Shown: piece by piece, positions 62,856 through 64,000 of the stretch
How the letters are laid out: every line of letters begins with the position of its first letter
Numbering within the stretch: position 1 is the stretch's first letter
Origin: Paraphaeosphaeria minitans
Lineage: Eukaryota; Ascomycota; Dothideomycetes; Pleosporales; Didymosphaeriaceae
Direction of reading: 5' to 3'
Length of the DNA stretch: 64,000 bases
NCBI GenBank assembly: GCA_015832175.1
Contig: WJXW01000004.1
Span: 4,092,001 to 4,156,000, forward strand
Notes under the pieces: model-generated
What the model was told of the DNA's origin: nothing
The model's input: the letters and a program-made list of their open reading frames with translations, nothing else
Database searches by the model: none
Translations under genes and position numbers: made by a program

Positions 62856-63510
62856 CCTATAATAACAAAGTATTAGTAGTATTAGGATATACACCATTCT
62901 ATGTAAACTATAAAAGACACCCACATCTCTTTAATTAACAATTTCCTACGATAATTAAAGCAAAAGAAGCTATAGATATAGTAGAAAATATAAAAAAAAT
63001 ACACTAACAACTCTAAGAGAATCTTAAGAAAGCTTAGCAGTAATTAATTTTATATTAAAATTAAAAACGAAAAATGGCACCTTAGCTAAAGAAGGGGGAT
63101 AAAGCATATCTACTTATAAAGAACCTTTAAACTTAGAAGAGAAAACACAAGAAACTAAATTATATTAAGGTTAGACTATTTTACATTTCTAAGCAAATAT
63201 TACTAGTAAACTATAAGTTAGAACTACTGCCAGATATAAAGATACACCTGGTATTCTACGTATCCTTACTAGAACTAGTAGACCCTAACACGCTAATTAA
63301 AATAACCTTCTACTACTAAGCTAAAGAAGAGACTAAATTTAAAGTTAAAAGAATTCTAGATTATAATTAGTAAAAGAACATGTACCTTGTTAAATAGAAA
63401 GGTTACTTACACAGCGAAAACACTTAGGAACCAAATAGCTACCTAGGAAACTATTAGCAAAAGATTAAAGAATTCTACTAACTACTAACACAGAATAATG
63501 TTATCCTTAC
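62856..63510 (+). pseudogene. Gypsy B gag-pol remnant, part 2 (integrase end and chromodomain)
   Basis: Integrase sequence resumes after Copia B, in register with the part before it once 7,222 bp are subtracted. It ends in a chromodomain at about 63329-63479 (KRILDYN, KGYLHSENT, EPNSYLGNY). The conserved aromatic W positions read as stops (K*KGY, T*EPN), which TGG to TAG changes explain. Chromodomains of this type bind methylated histone tails and steer integration, which fits the nesting in silent, AT-rich islands. Confidence 0.88.
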
Positions 63511-63833
63511 CTAAGTAGATACAGCGGGAAGGGGATCTGGCGCATTAGGATTAATAGGAGGAGGATAAGAAGACTAGTCTAATGCCAAGGCACTAGGTAT
63601 TAAGCTATTTTCTAATTAGATAATATCCTAACCTAAAGTCTCTAGTCCCTTAAGATGCTTAATCTCATCCACAAATCTTATTAAATTAGTTAATAACTAA
63701 TTCTCCCGCTCCTTAAGTAGACGCTTTTATTTTAATAACTAATTCCTCTTTAAACGCGCTGCTTGTAACGTAAGTATAGCTGCCTTTTTCTTAGCCACAG
63801 CCTCCTCCTCTATCTTTTTAAGACGATTGACCT
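63511..63833 (-). pseudogene. Antisense ORF in Gypsy B, 5'-truncated (coiled-coil part only)
   Basis: This is the counterpart of the antisense frame at 10283 in Gypsy A. The Lys/Glu/Leu-rich part is present (RLKKIEEEAVAKKKAAIL..., LLKERE, FVDEIKHLKGLETLG) and ends near 63511. The Cys-rich N-terminal part is gone: about 167 bp corresponding to 10606-10772 are deleted at 63833. TAG and TAA codons stand at Gln positions of the minus strand. Confidence 0.5.
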
Positions 63834-63929
63834 TTGTTAATTTCTAACAGAATAACAGTAAAGGGTACTTTGGAACAGGGCGGATATTAGTTACTACATA
63901 AGGGCATGTAGGTGTAAGGAGGGAGGTAA

Positions 63930-64000
63930 TGTTAGGATCCTAGAATCTATATAGGTAGGTAGGCTGCTTATAACGCGTATAGGCTCTAAACCCCACTAAA
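63930..64000 (+). repeat. Gypsy B 3' LTR, first 71 bp only
   Basis: It starts TGTTAGGATCC after the purine tract AAGGAGGGAGGTAA and is cut by the window end. About 353 bp should follow outside the window. Confidence 0.92.

Larger units (their letters stand above)
50636..64000 (+). mobile_element. Gypsy B: Ty3/gypsy chromovirus hosting Copia B, right end outside window
   Basis: This is a second copy of the Gypsy A family. The 5' LTR (50636-51059) is 424 bp. The 3' LTR starts at 63930 and is cut off after 71 bp. The putative target duplication CTCCC (50631-50635) can only be seen on the left. Without Copia B and its duplication, the 5' LTR plus internal part is about 6,072 bp, against 6,243 bp in Gypsy A. 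The difference is explained by a deletion of about 167 bp near 63833. The pol frame keeps one register from RT to chromodomain, and the RT has an intact YIDD (54076-54087). RIP-type stops still disable it. Confidence 0.93.

Overview
The window is from a filamentous ascomycete (Pezizomycotina), most likely a dothideomycete of the Pleosporales type. This placement is inferred from about 50-bp introns with CTAAC/CTGAC-like branch sites, an AA9 cellulose-active oxygenase, a fungal rhodopsin-fold membrane protein, a DUF3825 protein, and retrotransposons mutated in the manner of repeat-induced point mutation (RIP). No species can be named from sequence alone.

Layout. 1-3.8 kb: the 3' part of an MFS sugar transporter, a frameshifted DUF3825 gene and an unrecognised ORF. 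3,877-17,743: a Ty1/copia element (Copia A) carrying a chromodomain-type Ty3/gypsy element (Gypsy A). 17.7-49.5 kb: a gene-rich, GC-balanced block with a rhodopsin-like membrane protein, a mitochondrial class III aminotransferase, a decayed MFS transporter, a giant 2,510-residue ubiquitin protease (6 exons), RNase P/MRP subunit POP3 (3 exons), a mitochondrial CysA/MetX-type acyltransferase, an AA9 LPMO, a Cdc4/Fbw7 F-box WD40 protein, pyruvate dehydrogenase E1 alpha, ferrochelatase and Ku70. 49.8-64.0 kb: a second AT-rich island with an inverted LTR fragment and Gypsy B, which carries Copia B; the right end is cut off.

The host genes are mostly independent housekeeping genes. Two divergent pairs share short promoters: the ubiquitin protease with POP3, and ferrochelatase with KU70. 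PDA1 and ferrochelatase both act in mitochondria.

The two islands are reciprocal nests of the same two families: gypsy inside copia on the left, copia inside gypsy on the right. Exact target-site duplications (TTATA, TATAG, GTTAG) and constant LTR lengths (238 bp copia, 424 bp gypsy) support this. The coding frames are largely preserved, but Gln and Trp codons have become stops, as RIP produces. Points that stand out: Copia A landed on the stop codon of the rhodopsin-like gene; the gypsy family carries an antisense Cys-rich/coiled-coil ORF; and the copia family has a possible extra ORF downstream of pol.
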